DNA of 7,275 nucleotides from Bacteroidales bacterium (GCA_017548445.1 JAFYZZ010000097.1:1-7275); one strand, 5' to 3'. Positions 1-6,383 are shown, counted from the first letter of the stretch. Notes: generated by a model from the sequence alone, not told the origin. Numbers and translations: made by a program.

Positions 1-891
1 CGGCGGCTGTCGCCGAACACCGTCGCGGCCTACGGGCGCGACGTCGCGGAGCTGCTCGCGGCGCTGGAGCTCGCGCCCCGCGCCATCCGCACGGAGGACA
101 TCGAGCGCTACCTGGCGCAGCGGGCGGAAGGAGATCCGCCGGTCAAGCCGGCGAATGACCAAAAGTTGCCGGCAAAAACGGAAGCGAGGAAATTGAGCAA
201 GCGCTCGCAAGCGCGCCTGCTCAGTTCGCTGCGCTCCTTCTTCGACTGGCTCGTCCTCGAAGGCGAACGAAAGGACAACCCCTGCGACCGCATCGACGCG
301 CCCAAGCTCGGGCGCTACCTGCCCGCCGTCCTCTCGGTCGCGGAAGTCACCGCCATCCTGGAATCGGTCGACACCGCCTCCGGCGACTGGCGCGCCCTGC
401 GCGACCGCGCCATCCTCGAAATCCTCTACGGCTGCGGCCTCCGCGTCTCGGAGGCCTGCGCCCTGCAGATCTCGCACGTTTACCTCAAGGAGGGCTTCGT
501 GCGTGTCGTCGGCAAGGGCGACAAGGAGCGGCTCGTCCCCCTCGGGGACATCGCCGCCGCCGCTTTCGCCCGCTACCTCGACGCGCGCCCCGCGCCCGCC
601 GAACCCGCGTTCGACGACGTCGCCTTCCTCAACAAAAACGGCCGCCCGTTGAGCCGGGTGGCCATCTTCAATCTCGTTAAAAAGCAGGCGCTCGTCGCGG
701 GCGTCAACAAGGAAATCTCCCCCCACACCTTCCGCCACTCCTTCGCGACCCACCTCATCGAAAACGGCGCCGACCTCCGCGTCGTCCAGGAAATGCTCGG
801 CCACGAATCCATCCTCACCACCGAAATCTACACCCACATCGACACCGCCACCTGGCAAGCCGCCATCCTCGAGCATCATCCCCGGAAATAA
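1..891 (+). CDS. xerD: Tyrosine recombinase XerD (N-terminus cut by window edge)
   Basis: Site-specific tyrosine recombinase; XerC/XerD enzymes resolve chromosome dimers at dif. The frame is open from base 1 to a TAA at 889-891, giving 296 residues. The family is about 300 long, so only a few N-terminal residues are missing. The N-terminal SAM-like DNA-binding domain begins in the [11 protein letters not shown] segment (about residues 4-14). The catalytic domain has the full set in order: R148 in GLRVSE, K172 in GKGDKER, H242 and R245 in HTFRH, H268 in LGHES, and nucleophile Y277 in IYTHID. The [12 protein letters not shown] block and the HHPRK ending closely resemble E. coli XerD, which favours XerD over XerC or a phage integrase. 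Relative to E. coli XerD there is an insertion of about 20 basic residues around residues 42-70. An internal TTG at 166 would cut off the DNA-binding domain and is not the start. The gene converges with the SLATT-like gene 13 bases away. Confidence 0.93.
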   Translation, partial: RRLSPNTVAAYGRDVAELLAALELAPRAIRTEDIERYLAQRAEGDPPVKPANDQKLPAKTEARKLSKRSQARLLSSLRSFFDWLVLEGERKDNPCDRIDAPKLGRYLPAVLSVAEVTAILESVDTASGDWRALRDRAILEILYGCGLRVSEACALQISHVYLKEGFVRVVGKGDKERLVPLGDIAAAAFARYLDARPAPAEPAFDDVAFLNKNGRPLSRVAIFNLVKKQALVAGVNKEISPHTFRHSFATHLIENGADLRVVQEMLGHESILTTEIYTHIDTATWQAAILEHHPRK

Positions 892-904
892 CGGCCCGGG
901 CCCG

Positions 905-1588
905 CTAGCAGAACCAGCCGGCCCAGACTTTCCAGTTCACCACGGCAGAAACGACCAGTGCCACCACGGCCACGATCAGGAGGATCTTCAGCGTGGCGGG
1001 GATTTTGTCGCGCCAGAAGCGGAAATGGAGCTGTTCGTCGATCCAGTCGTAGTCCTTCTCCGCGAAGAATTTGAAGTAGGCGTACCAGGTCGCGAAGAGG
1101 ACCTGGCGGGGGCAGGTGGAATCGACGAATTGATCTTCGATTCCCCGGAGTTCATTCACGTCGCCCGAGAGGTCCGCCGACGGACCTTTCTCTTTCACCT
1201 TGTAGTAGAGCGCCTCCAACGCATACAGCATGGACAATGTGTGCTTGCCGCGCTCGCCGTACTCGTGCGCCGGGTATTTCTCGACGTACAGGGTCAGGAT
1301 GCCGAGCAGCGTCAGGCAGACGGCCACGCCGGTAAGCTGGAAGACAGGCGCCACGAGCGCCAGGATGCCGACGGCCATCGAAACGAAGGAAATCACGACT
1401 GGCACCTTGTCGGCGATGTCGTGGGTCGCGAAATTGAGGTTGGCGGCATAGCCGACCTCGAACCCCCGCTCAGCGATCCGCTTGAGCAGGTCGTCGCGGG
1501 TCGAGGGAACCGGCAGGGAATCCAGTTTCTGCTTCGTGATTGGCTTCGCGTTCGGCTTCTCGCCCCGGGGCGCTTTGGTTTTCTCCAT
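905..1588 (-). CDS. SLATT-like membrane effector protein, solo
   Basis: A 227-residue protein resembling the SLATT (SMODS and SLOG-associating 2TM effector) domain group. Those proteins are proposed pore-forming effectors triggered by nucleotide-sensing or reverse-transcriptase partners in predicted defence systems. The sequence shows a basic, proline-rich N-tail (1-28), an amphipathic segment ending in an NLNFATHDIADK-type stretch (about 30-61), two adjacent hydrophobic helices (about 63-82 and 85-102), and a soluble region rich in aromatic and charged residues (103-195). That region includes a WYAYFKFF segment and a following WIDEQLHFRFWRDK segment that I associate with SLATT subfamilies 5/6 from memory. 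A third hydrophobic helix (about 202-217) lies near the C-terminus. The start ATG at 1586-1588 sits about 25 bases downstream of a good -7 element. No CD-NTase, SLOG or reverse-transcriptase gene is adjacent, which is unusual. The SLATT assignment is by motif memory; the subfamily is uncertain. The membrane topology is visible directly. Confidence 0.72.
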   Translation of the reverse strand: MEKTKAPRGEKPNAKPITKQKLDSLPVPSTRDDLLKRIAERGFEVGYAANLNFATHDIADKVPVVISFVSMAVGILALVAPVFQLTGVAVCLTLLGILTLYVEKYPAHEYGERGKHTLSMLYALEALYYKVKEKGPSADLSGDVNELRGIEDQFVDSTCPRQVLFATWYAYFKFFAEKDYDWIDEQLHFRFWRDKIPATLKILLIVAVVALVVSAVVNWKVWAGWFC

Positions 1589-1612
1589 AACTGGCAGAAT
1601 TTCAGGTTTCTA

Positions 1613-1642
1613 CAAAGTTAGGAAGAAATCGTTCATTTGCAA
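1613..1642 (-). promoter_or_regulatory. Bacteroides-type promoter of the SLATT-like gene
   Basis: On the minus strand TAACTTTG (1613-1620) matches the Bacteroidota -7 consensus TAnnTTTG. A TTG core at 1640-1642 lies 19 bases upstream, as expected for the -33 element. Transcription would start near 1606 and leave a leader of under 20 bases before the ATG at 1588, with no clear Shine-Dalgarno sequence. The match is by consensus only. Confidence 0.6.
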
Positions 1643-1699
1643 GAGGCCAGGACGGTGCGGGTATCACAAGAAAATTATATGATAAACGAGATAAAAGAA

Positions 1700-1707
1700 T
1701 ATCTTTG
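1700..1707 (+). promoter_or_regulatory. Possible -7 element for the lipoprotein gene
   Basis: TATCTTTG fits TAnnTTTG on the plus strand, 54 bases before the ATG at 1762. No convincing TTTG is present at -33 spacing, so this is a half-match. It lies in the 173-base AT-rich gap between the two divergent genes, which otherwise shows only short A/T runs such as AAAAAGTTTTT at 1745-1755. Confidence 0.35.
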
Positions 1708-1761
1708 TAAGAAACTGCAGCTATTTGTTTCACTATAGGCCCCCAAAAAGTTTTTAATCAT

Positions 1762-3195
1762 ATGAGAATACGAGAGTCATTGAGAGTTCTTGTTCTAGCG
1801 TTGTTTTGCACATCACTGTTTTCCTGCTGTGAAAAAGAATTTGGAAACGATAATACTGATATTAACAATTATCAGATAGCTCTCAAAGAAGTAGAGTCCG
1901 CGCAAGAAGATGAAATTCAGGTTATTACTGACGCGTATTCAACGTCCCTTAACGGGGATTTCGGACTATTTTCAAGAAGAGGTCTGACTTCAGACTGCGA
2001 CAAAGAGGTTGTGTCGGCTTGTAAAGATGCTGAGAGCAGACTAAACGATGTCAGTTTTAAGGGCAGCTATACGATCGAGGCTGTAAGAATTACAGAGGGC
2101 AACGTAGAACTACTATATTCAAAGACTTATTCGTCCACAAAGACAGCGGGGCTGTTGCAGCAACTGTTCTGGGAACAAGGTGGCTTTTCAACGGCAGGAG
2201 AAAGATCTCCCGGCAATGACGTTATCAGGACCGCAATCCCCATAATAGTGAATCATGGAGAAAAGTATACTGTTGAATCAGCAAATGGCTCGGAGACTTT
2301 GGCTTTCTTTTATGACAGCAATGGACAATTGGCGTCTCCTTGTTTTACAGTTGGAAGCGGGGATATAATCACCATACCGGACGGCGTGTATTCCATGCAT
2401 ATTTCTTATCGTAGCAGTAAGAATATCGACGTTTCATATGCGGCGACATTCAATCTGTACCTGATCATGGAAAACGGCATTCAACTTCCACTTGAAGAAA
2501 AGTTGTTGACCCTTATTGATGACGATGGCCGCATGGGGTATTATACTGATATTTATCCTGTTGCCAAAGCCAAAAAAGTCTCGATAGCCTCTGCCGTTAT
2601 CGCCGGAAGAGTTGGTAATAAGAATTATATGACCTGGGATAACATCAATGAAGCACATTGTAATGGCATGGAGATATTATGTCATACATATAGCCATCCA
2701 TTGACTTCAGATGAAGGTTGGCCGTATAATGTATCTTTTTTTGAAGAAGACTATAGAAAGGCAAAGAACATTTTCTACGCTCACGGACTAACTCCTGATC
2801 TTCTGGTCTTCAGTGGCTCATCCGGTCTGTATGCCAGATGTCAGGAAGCTTGTAAGAGGACTTCGTTCGATGGCGCTTTCCTCGCAGGAGACAATAGTAT
2901 TACATTTGGCGATACTGACAGGTACAAAATTCCGCGTTTTAAAATAGGGAACGATTCTAGTTATCATTGGGATTTGCCATTGCTGAAGGGCATGATCAAT
3001 AAGCTGGCATCATCTGGTGGATGGATGGTTTGGATGATGCATACTTCAAGTTCTAAAGGATGGGTCGGAGGCTCGGGAAAAGGTTCTTCTGCTTATATGC
3101 TTGGCGAGATCATTGATTATGCCAGGGCAAACGGCATTAAGATCGTAACGGCAGAGTACGGCTTCGAGAAAACCTACCTGAATAGTCTGCAATAG
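1762..3195 (+). CDS. Predicted lipoprotein with polysaccharide deacetylase (CE4/NodB-like) domain
   Basis: A 477-residue predicted lipoprotein. A basic N-terminus and hydrophobic stretch (about 7-20) lead to Cys-22/Cys-23, consistent with a lipobox (LFSC), so it should sit in the envelope. The acidic EKE after the cysteine could act as a Bacteroidota surface-export signal, but this is weak. Residues about 30-235 match no domain I recognise; they look like a beta-rich binding region. From about 245 a CE4-like fold is suggested: an IDDDG motif (D253-D255, standing for TFDDG), HTYSH with H308 and H312 as metal ligands, and WMMH with H427 matching the late catalytic His motif. The usual RxPxG motif is replaced by FSGSSG. 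CE4 enzymes remove N- or O-acetyl groups from peptidoglycan, chitin-like or surface glycans; the substrate here cannot be told. The gene is far more AT-rich than its neighbours, so recent transfer is likely. The start ATG gives the only complete signal peptide. Confidence 0.8.
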   Translation: MRIRESLRVLVLALFCTSLFSCCEKEFGNDNTDINNYQIALKEVESAQEDEIQVITDAYSTSLNGDFGLFSRRGLTSDCDKEVVSACKDAESRLNDVSFKGSYTIEAVRITEGNVELLYSKTYSSTKTAGLLQQLFWEQGGFSTAGERSPGNDVIRTAIPIIVNHGEKYTVESANGSETLAFFYDSNGQLASPCFTVGSGDIITIPDGVYSMHISYRSSKNIDVSYAATFNLYLIMENGIQLPLEEKLLTLIDDDGRMGYYTDIYPVAKAKKVSIASAVIAGRVGNKNYMTWDNINEAHCNGMEILCHTYSHPLTSDEGWPYNVSFFEEDYRKAKNIFYAHGLTPDLLVFSGSSGLYARCQEACKRTSFDGAFLAGDNSITFGDTDRYKIPRFKIGNDSSYHWDLPLLKGMINKLASSGGWMVWMMHTSSSKGWVGGSGKGSSAYMLGEIIDYARANGIKIVTAEYGFEKTYLNSLQ

Positions 3196-3258
3196 ATAAT
3201 AAATCAACAGCTCCACACCTCCGCCAGACTCTTCCGCATTCTCCCCGCCCTCGCACCG

Positions 3259-3300
3259 TCGGCGCCGATTTCGACCGTTTTCGATCGTTTTCGGCGCCGA
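3259..3300. repeat. Paired palindromes flanking a 10-bp tandem repeat
   Basis: The perfect palindrome TCGGCGCCGA occurs at 3259-3268 and again at 3291-3300, with start points 32 bp apart. Between them are two tandem 10-bp units of the form TTTCGAYCGT (3269-3278 and 3279-3288); the second contains the palindrome CGATCG. The next ten bases (3289-3298) begin TTTCGG and run into the second palindrome. The copies can pair as a 10-bp stem with a 22-base loop. It lies between the convergent lipoprotein and purT genes, so a terminator or processing role is possible, but there is no U-tract on either strand. A protein-binding array is the alternative. Confidence 0.65.
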
Positions 3301-3309
3301 GATGCATAG

Positions 3310-3332
3310 CGGGTCCGGGACTACAGGACCCG
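3310..3332. repeat. Hairpin overlapping the purT stop codon
   Basis: CGGGTCC (3310-3316) and GGACCCG (3326-3332) form a 7-bp GC-rich stem with a 9-base loop that contains the purT stop codon. With the repeat just beyond it, this may protect or end the purT transcript. No U-tract follows, so it is not a classical intrinsic terminator. Confidence 0.4.
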
Positions 3333-4505
3333 GACGCGGAGCTTGGCGTAGGCACGCTCGACCTTCTCGAGCGCAGCCTCCACGCTCTCGGCGCGGGCCA
3401 GCAGGACGCCCATGCGGCGGTGGCCCTTGATGAAGGGCTTGCCGAAGAGGCGGATCTGCACGTCAGGCTCAGCGAGGACTTCCTCCAGGTTCTCGAACTC
3501 GACCATCGTCGTGTCGCCTTCGACCACGATGGCCTTGGAGGCGCTGGGACCGTAGAAATTGACCTTCGGGATCGGCAGGCCGAGGACGGCGCGCGCGTGC
3601 AGCGCGAACTCGGAGAGGTCCTGGGAAATCATCGTAACCATACCGGTGTCGTGCGGGCGCGGCGAGACCTCGCTGAACAGCACCTGGTCGCCGCAGATGA
3701 ACATCTCCACGCCGAAGATGCCGTAGCCGCCCAGGGCGTCGGTGATCTTCTTGGCAATGTCCTGCGCCTGCGCGAGGGCCTTGTCGCTCATCGGCTGGGC
3801 CTGCCAGGACTCGCGGTAATCGCCATCCACCTGGTGGTGGCCGATCGGGTTCAGGAACGTCGTGCCGCCGCTGTGGCGGACGGTCAGGAGCGTGATCTCG
3901 TAGTCGAATTTGACGAAGCCCTCCACGATCACCTCGCCGCCGCCGGCGCGGCCGCCTTCCTGCGCAATCTTCCAGGAGTTATCGGCGTCGGCCGGCGTCT
4001 TGCAGACGCTCTGGCCGTGGCCCGACGAGCTCATAATCGGCTTCACCACGCAAGGCGTGCCCACCGCCGCGATCGCGGCGTCAAACTCTTCGCGCGTCGC
4101 CGCGAAACGGTACGGCGACGTCGGCAGCCCCAGCGTCTCGTGCGCCAGCTGGCGGATGCCCTTGCGGTTCATCGTCAGGAAGGTCGCGTTGGCCGTCGGG
4201 ATGACGTGGTAGCCTTCCTTCTCCAGCTCCACAAGCGTCGGCGTCGCGATCGCCTCCACCTCCGGGATGATCAGGTCCGGCTTCTCCTGCTCGATGATTT
4301 CGCGCAGCCGCGCGCCGTCCAGCATCGACAGCACATAGCTGCGGTGCGCGACCTGCATCGCCGGCGCATTCTCATAGCGGTCGAGCGCAATCACCTCGAC
4401 ACCATAACGCTGCAACTCAATGGCAACCTCCTTGCCCAATTCTCCCGAACCGCACAGCAGGGCCTTCTTGGCAACCTTCGTGAGCGGCGTACCGATTTTA
4501 ATCAT
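3321..4505 (-). CDS. purT: Formate-dependent phosphoribosylglycinamide formyltransferase (GAR transformylase 2)
   Basis: Makes formyl-GAR from GAR, formate and ATP through a formyl-phosphate intermediate, the third step of de novo purine synthesis, in the cytoplasm. The 394 residues equal the family length (E. coli about 392). An ATP-grasp enzyme: GSGELGKE (19-26) and PEVEAIAT (81-88) in the N-terminal GAR-binding part, K155 in VVKP, and the nucleotide loop SSSGHGQS (159-166). Metal ligands E267 (FGVEMF) and E279 ([12 protein letters not shown]) fall at the same numbers as in E. coli. The loop has His-163 where E. coli has Lys, which I judge a tolerated variant. The start ATG at 4503-4505 is placed as in relatives. 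The gene stands alone: hipA ends 101 bases upstream in the same direction. The gap is AT-rich with only an imperfect -7-like TTGTTTG (minus strand, about 4538-4544), so the promoter is unclear. Confidence 0.95.
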   Translation of the reverse strand: MIKIGTPLTKVAKKALLCGSGELGKEVAIELQRYGVEVIALDRYENAPAMQVAHRSYVLSMLDGARLREIIEQEKPDLIIPEVEAIATPTLVELEKEGYHVIPTANATFLTMNRKGIRQLAHETLGLPTSPYRFAATREEFDAAIAAVGTPCVVKPIMSSSGHGQSVCKTPADADNSWKIAQEGGRAGGGEVIVEGFVKFDYEITLLTVRHSGGTTFLNPIGHHQVDGDYRESWQAQPMSDKALAQAQDIAKKITDALGGYGIFGVEMFICGDQVLFSEVSPRPHDTGMVTMISQDLSEFALHARAVLGLPIPKVNFYGPSASKAIVVEGDTTMVEFENLEEVLAEPDVQIRLFGKPFIKGHRRMGVLLARAESVEAALEKVERAYAKLRVRVL

Positions 4506-4606
4506 ATTGACTGTTGTATTTTAAAAAATTAATATCCAAACAATGGTTTTAAATTAAGCTATTAGGCTATAATTTTGCACATAACGGTTCAAAAAGCAAC
4601 CATTCC

Positions 4607-5887
4607 CTATAGTTTCGGCAAAGTCGGGACGATCGCCTTGACCATCGCTTCGGGGACTCCGCATTCCCGCGCGATTTCCGGCCAGTGCGACACCGCCTCG
4701 CATACCTCATCGACGATCTCCGCCGCATTCTTGATGTTGTTGGCGGCTGCCAGCGCCAGCAAGTCCGCCCGGGAGATGTCGTCAAACTTTCCGTTCACCG
4801 ACATCTGGTGCGTGTTGGTCCATTCCCCCGCAGGGTTATAAGCGTAACCCATATCGTACGCGGGCGACAGGCGCCAGCGTCCATCCTCCCCCATCAGGAA
4901 GGAAACATTCTTCGTATGGTCATCCTGGTTGCGTACCGCCACGTTGAAGACGATCCGCCGGAAGAACTCCTGCGCTTCGGCGTACGTCAGGCGCAGCTCG
5001 CGCATCACGGCCAACGCCTGTTCGTAGGAATAGGCCCGGTGCACCCGGAAATCATAATGCGCGATGGCGCAAAGCGTCTGCATATGGACCTTCCGTCCCG
5101 CTTCGCGGTCAAAGCGCTTCGTCAGGAAATGCGCCCGGCCGTTCTCCTCGATCAGATCCGAATACATCATATCAATCCCGCAGCGCTCTTTCGCCAAACG
5201 GTAGAAAGAATACTCAAGGCGCCCGAAGTTCTCCGTCTCCCGGAATTCCGCCTTGGCCGACACGCCATCCAGCTTGAGAAGGTAATAATCGAAGCCCTCC
5301 GGCGCCTCTATCTGTCCGGAGCGGATCTCGCCGGTCGCTTTGTTGTAGGCGATGACCGCCTTTGCGCGCTGGCCGCCGGCCGACGTGCCCAGCCGCAGGA
5401 TCTCGGCAATCGCCGCCTGGCGGTCGCCGTTCAGGTTCACGGCCAGCCGTTTCTTCTTCGACAAGGCCTCCCGCGCCACTTCCACCAGCGCATCGACCTG
5501 GAACGTCATCGCCGGGTCGTATCCCGGATCCGTCGCCGGTTCATACTCCAGTGCGCCCATACAGCGCTTCCCCAGGAAGCACAACGTCTCGACGGGATTG
5601 CCGCTCGTGCGCCCCGTCAGCGCCAGCCACCGGTCAAAGAGCGCGCGGCCGTAGGTGTCCGGCAGCGAATCGGCCAGCATCCCGGGCAAGCCGCTGAAGG
5701 TATCCCAGGGCAAACCGGCGAATGAATAGACACGCCCCGCCCGGACAGGCATCATCAACGGCGAAGGCTCGAGCCCGCGCGCGACGAAGTCCGGATCATA
5801 CTCGAAAAGGGCCACGCTGCGCGACTCATCCCAGCGGAAGGCGCCCAGCGGCCGGCCAAACAGATTCACGCGCGCGACATCTACCAT
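4607..5887 (-). CDS. hipA: HipA-family serine/threonine kinase toxin
   Basis: Toxin of a type II HipBA module. HipA of E. coli phosphorylates glutamyl-tRNA synthetase and induces growth arrest and persistence; the target here is not known. The 426 residues match the family (E. coli 440). An N-terminal HipA_N-type region (about 1-110) includes the FSGLPGMLADSLPD segment. The kinase core has the flexible loop GTSAGGQRAK (167-176), where T168/S169 align with the autophosphorylated Ser150 of E. coli. It also has ATP-lysine K205 in YLLKL, catalytic D322 and metal-binding N327 in NQDDHTKN, and D345 in the LSPAYDM motif. All key kinase residues are present, so it should be active. Its ATG (5885-5887) overlaps the end of hipB by 7 bases, with a GGAATCGGA Shine-Dalgarno-like stretch just before it, indicating translational coupling and antitoxin-first order. 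The stop is TAG at 4607-4609, with no clear terminator after it. Confidence 0.93.
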   Translation of the reverse strand: MVDVARVNLFGRPLGAFRWDESRSVALFEYDPDFVARGLEPSPLMMPVRAGRVYSFAGLPWDTFSGLPGMLADSLPDTYGRALFDRWLALTGRTSGNPVETLCFLGKRCMGALEYEPATDPGYDPAMTFQVDALVEVAREALSKKKRLAVNLNGDRQAAIAEILRLGTSAGGQRAKAVIAYNKATGEIRSGQIEAPEGFDYYLLKLDGVSAKAEFRETENFGRLEYSFYRLAKERCGIDMMYSDLIEENGRAHFLTKRFDREAGRKVHMQTLCAIAHYDFRVHRAYSYEQALAVMRELRLTYAEAQEFFRRIVFNVAVRNQDDHTKNVSFLMGEDGRWRLSPAYDMGYAYNPAGEWTNTHQMSVNGKFDDISRADLLALAAANNIKNAAEIVDEVCEAVSHWPEIARECGVPEAMVKAIVPTLPKL

Positions 5888-6228
5888 TCCGATTCCGGTT
5901 CTTCAGCCCGCGCCGGCCGCCCCGCGGCGCGCTTCCGCGTCGCGGATCCAGCCGCCTGCATCAGGCGATAATACTCATTCGGGCTTAATTTCTCCTCTTC
6001 CGTCAGGGGCTGCAGCACATCCAGTACCCCCAACGTCCGGAGCACCCGCAACAGCGAATCGAACGAGCCGATCTCCCCTTTCTCGATTTTCTTGACTGAC
6101 GAAAGAGACACGCCGGCTTCTTCGGCCAGCGCCTGTTGCGTGATGTTCTGCTTCAGCCTTACAGACCGCAGGCGATTGCCAACCTTCCGGAGAATCGCCG
6201 CATCCGACAGCATATAGATATCTTCCAT
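5881..6228 (-). CDS. hipB: HipB-family antitoxin, XRE-type DNA-binding regulator
   Basis: Antitoxin and probable autorepressor of the hipBA operon. Of 115 residues, about 14-70 form an XRE/Cro-C1 helix-turn-helix; the core runs LRSVRLKQNITQQALAEEAG followed by VSLSSVKKIEKGE (to residue 52). Residues 70-95 are a helical linker (LTEEEKLSPNEYYRLMQ) and 96-115 a basic then acidic tail ending ESEW. E. coli HipB (88 residues) also ends in Glu-Trp, and its C-terminal tail contacts HipA and is needed for Lon degradation; shared use here is an inference. The protein is about 27 residues longer than E. coli HipB. The start ATG at 6226-6228 lies about 30 bases from the predicted -7 element. An in-frame Met-6 is an alternative start. 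It neutralises HipA by binding it and presumably binds the inverted repeat upstream. Confidence 0.9.
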   Translation of the reverse strand: MEDIYMLSDAAILRKVGNRLRSVRLKQNITQQALAEEAGVSLSSVKKIEKGEIGSFDSLLRVLRTLGVLDVLQPLTEEEKLSPNEYYRLMQAAGSATRKRAAGRPARAEEPESEW

Positions 6229-6239
6229 AACAGCTTAAA

Positions 6240-6280
6240 ATTAAACTATTACAATGCAAAAATACAAATAATAGTTTAAT
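6240..6280. promoter_or_regulatory. Probable HipB operator (12-bp inverted repeat)
   Basis: ATTAAACTATTA (6240-6251) and TAATAGTTTAAT (6269-6280) are perfect inverted repeats separated by 17 bases. The pair begins 12 bases upstream of the hipB start and encloses the predicted -7 element, so a dimer bound here would block transcription. This fits known HipB autorepression through inverted operators, although the sequence is unlike the TATCC-N8-GGATA sites of E. coli. Confidence 0.65.
6257..6264 (-). promoter_or_regulatory. -7 element of the hipBA promoter
   Basis: Minus-strand TATTTTTG fits the Bacteroidota -7 consensus TAnnTTTG and lies exactly in the spacer of the operator. A transcript would begin near 6250, leaving a leader of roughly 20 bases before hipB. 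The -33 region is weak (GGTTAC near 6284-6289), which suits a repressed promoter. Confidence 0.5.
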
Positions 6281-6293
6281 AAGTAACCATTAT

Positions 6294-6309
6294 GTAGAAA
6301 ATTTTCTAC
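6294..6309. promoter_or_regulatory. Perfect 16-bp palindrome upstream of hipB
   Basis: GTAGAAAATTTTCTAC is a perfect palindrome 14 bases upstream of the operator and 66 bases from the hipB start. It has no spacer and no U-tract, so it reads as a protein-binding site rather than a terminator. It could be a second HipB operator or the site of another regulator. Confidence 0.5.
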
Positions 6310-6338
6310 GCCATCCTTTGGTTGCCCCGTTTAAATTC

Positions 6339-6354
6339 TTGCCGATATCGGCAA
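6339..6354. promoter_or_regulatory. Second perfect 16-bp palindrome, next to the terminator
   Basis: TTGCCGATATCGGCAA is a perfect palindrome directly after the intrinsic terminator of the upstream operon; its last two bases overlap the terminator's U-tract. It does not resemble the other palindrome 29 bases away. It may be an operator or extra structure at the transcript end. Confidence 0.45.
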
Positions 6355-6383
6355 AAAAAGCCCCCGGCCGGAGGGTCGGGGGC
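6353..6383 (-). terminator. Intrinsic terminator of the aminotransferase-hydrolase operon
   Basis: On the minus strand a GC-rich stem pairs GCCCCCGACC with GGCCGGGGGC (one A-C mismatch) around a CTCC loop (6360-6383). Seven U residues follow (6353-6359). It starts 24 bases after the hydrolase stop and separates that operon from hipBA. Confidence 0.9.

Larger units (their letters stand above)
1589..3205. other. AT-rich compositional island
   Basis: Hand-counted lines inside the lipoprotein gene are about 42, 35 and 43% G+C (lines starting 1921, 2641, 2881). Lines in neighbouring genes are about 58-82% (541, 1141, 3601, 5041). The change is abrupt on both sides: just upstream of the SLATT-like start, and about ten bases after the lipoprotein stop. 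This suggests acquisition of the gene and its leader from a different genome. No flanking direct repeat, integrase or transposase was found, so the mechanism is unknown and the boundaries are approximate. Confidence 0.6.

Noticed and set aside
893..902. GGCCCGGGCC palindrome in the gap between xerD and the SLATT-like gene
   Set aside because: Short, GC-rich and without a U-tract; expected fairly often at this base composition, so not called a terminator.
892..904. dif-like recombination site next to xerD
   Set aside because: The gap is only 13 bases and no sequence with dif-like arms was seen there or elsewhere in the window.
1025..1621. Open frame of 198 codons on the plus strand
   Set aside because: It is opposite the SLATT-like gene and lacks hydrophobic or domain structure; the minus-strand frame has clear membrane helices and a promoter.
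3420..4532. Long open frame of 370 codons on the plus strand
   Set aside because: It is antisense to purT, has a repetitive Arg/His/Ala-rich composition typical of a GC-rich shadow frame, and matches no family.
4570..4577. TAATTTTG, a plus-strand match to the -7 consensus
   Set aside because: It would transcribe antisense into the 3' end of hipA, has no -33 element, and sits in an AT-rich gap where chance matches are expected.
4506..4606. purT promoter or hipA terminator in the 101-base gap
   Set aside because: Only an imperfect TTGTTTG and a 4-bp GGTT/AACC stem are present; neither is strong enough to list.
4685..5725. Open frame of 346 codons on the plus strand
   Set aside because: It is antisense to hipA, whose kinase motifs are unmistakable; composition is shadow-like.
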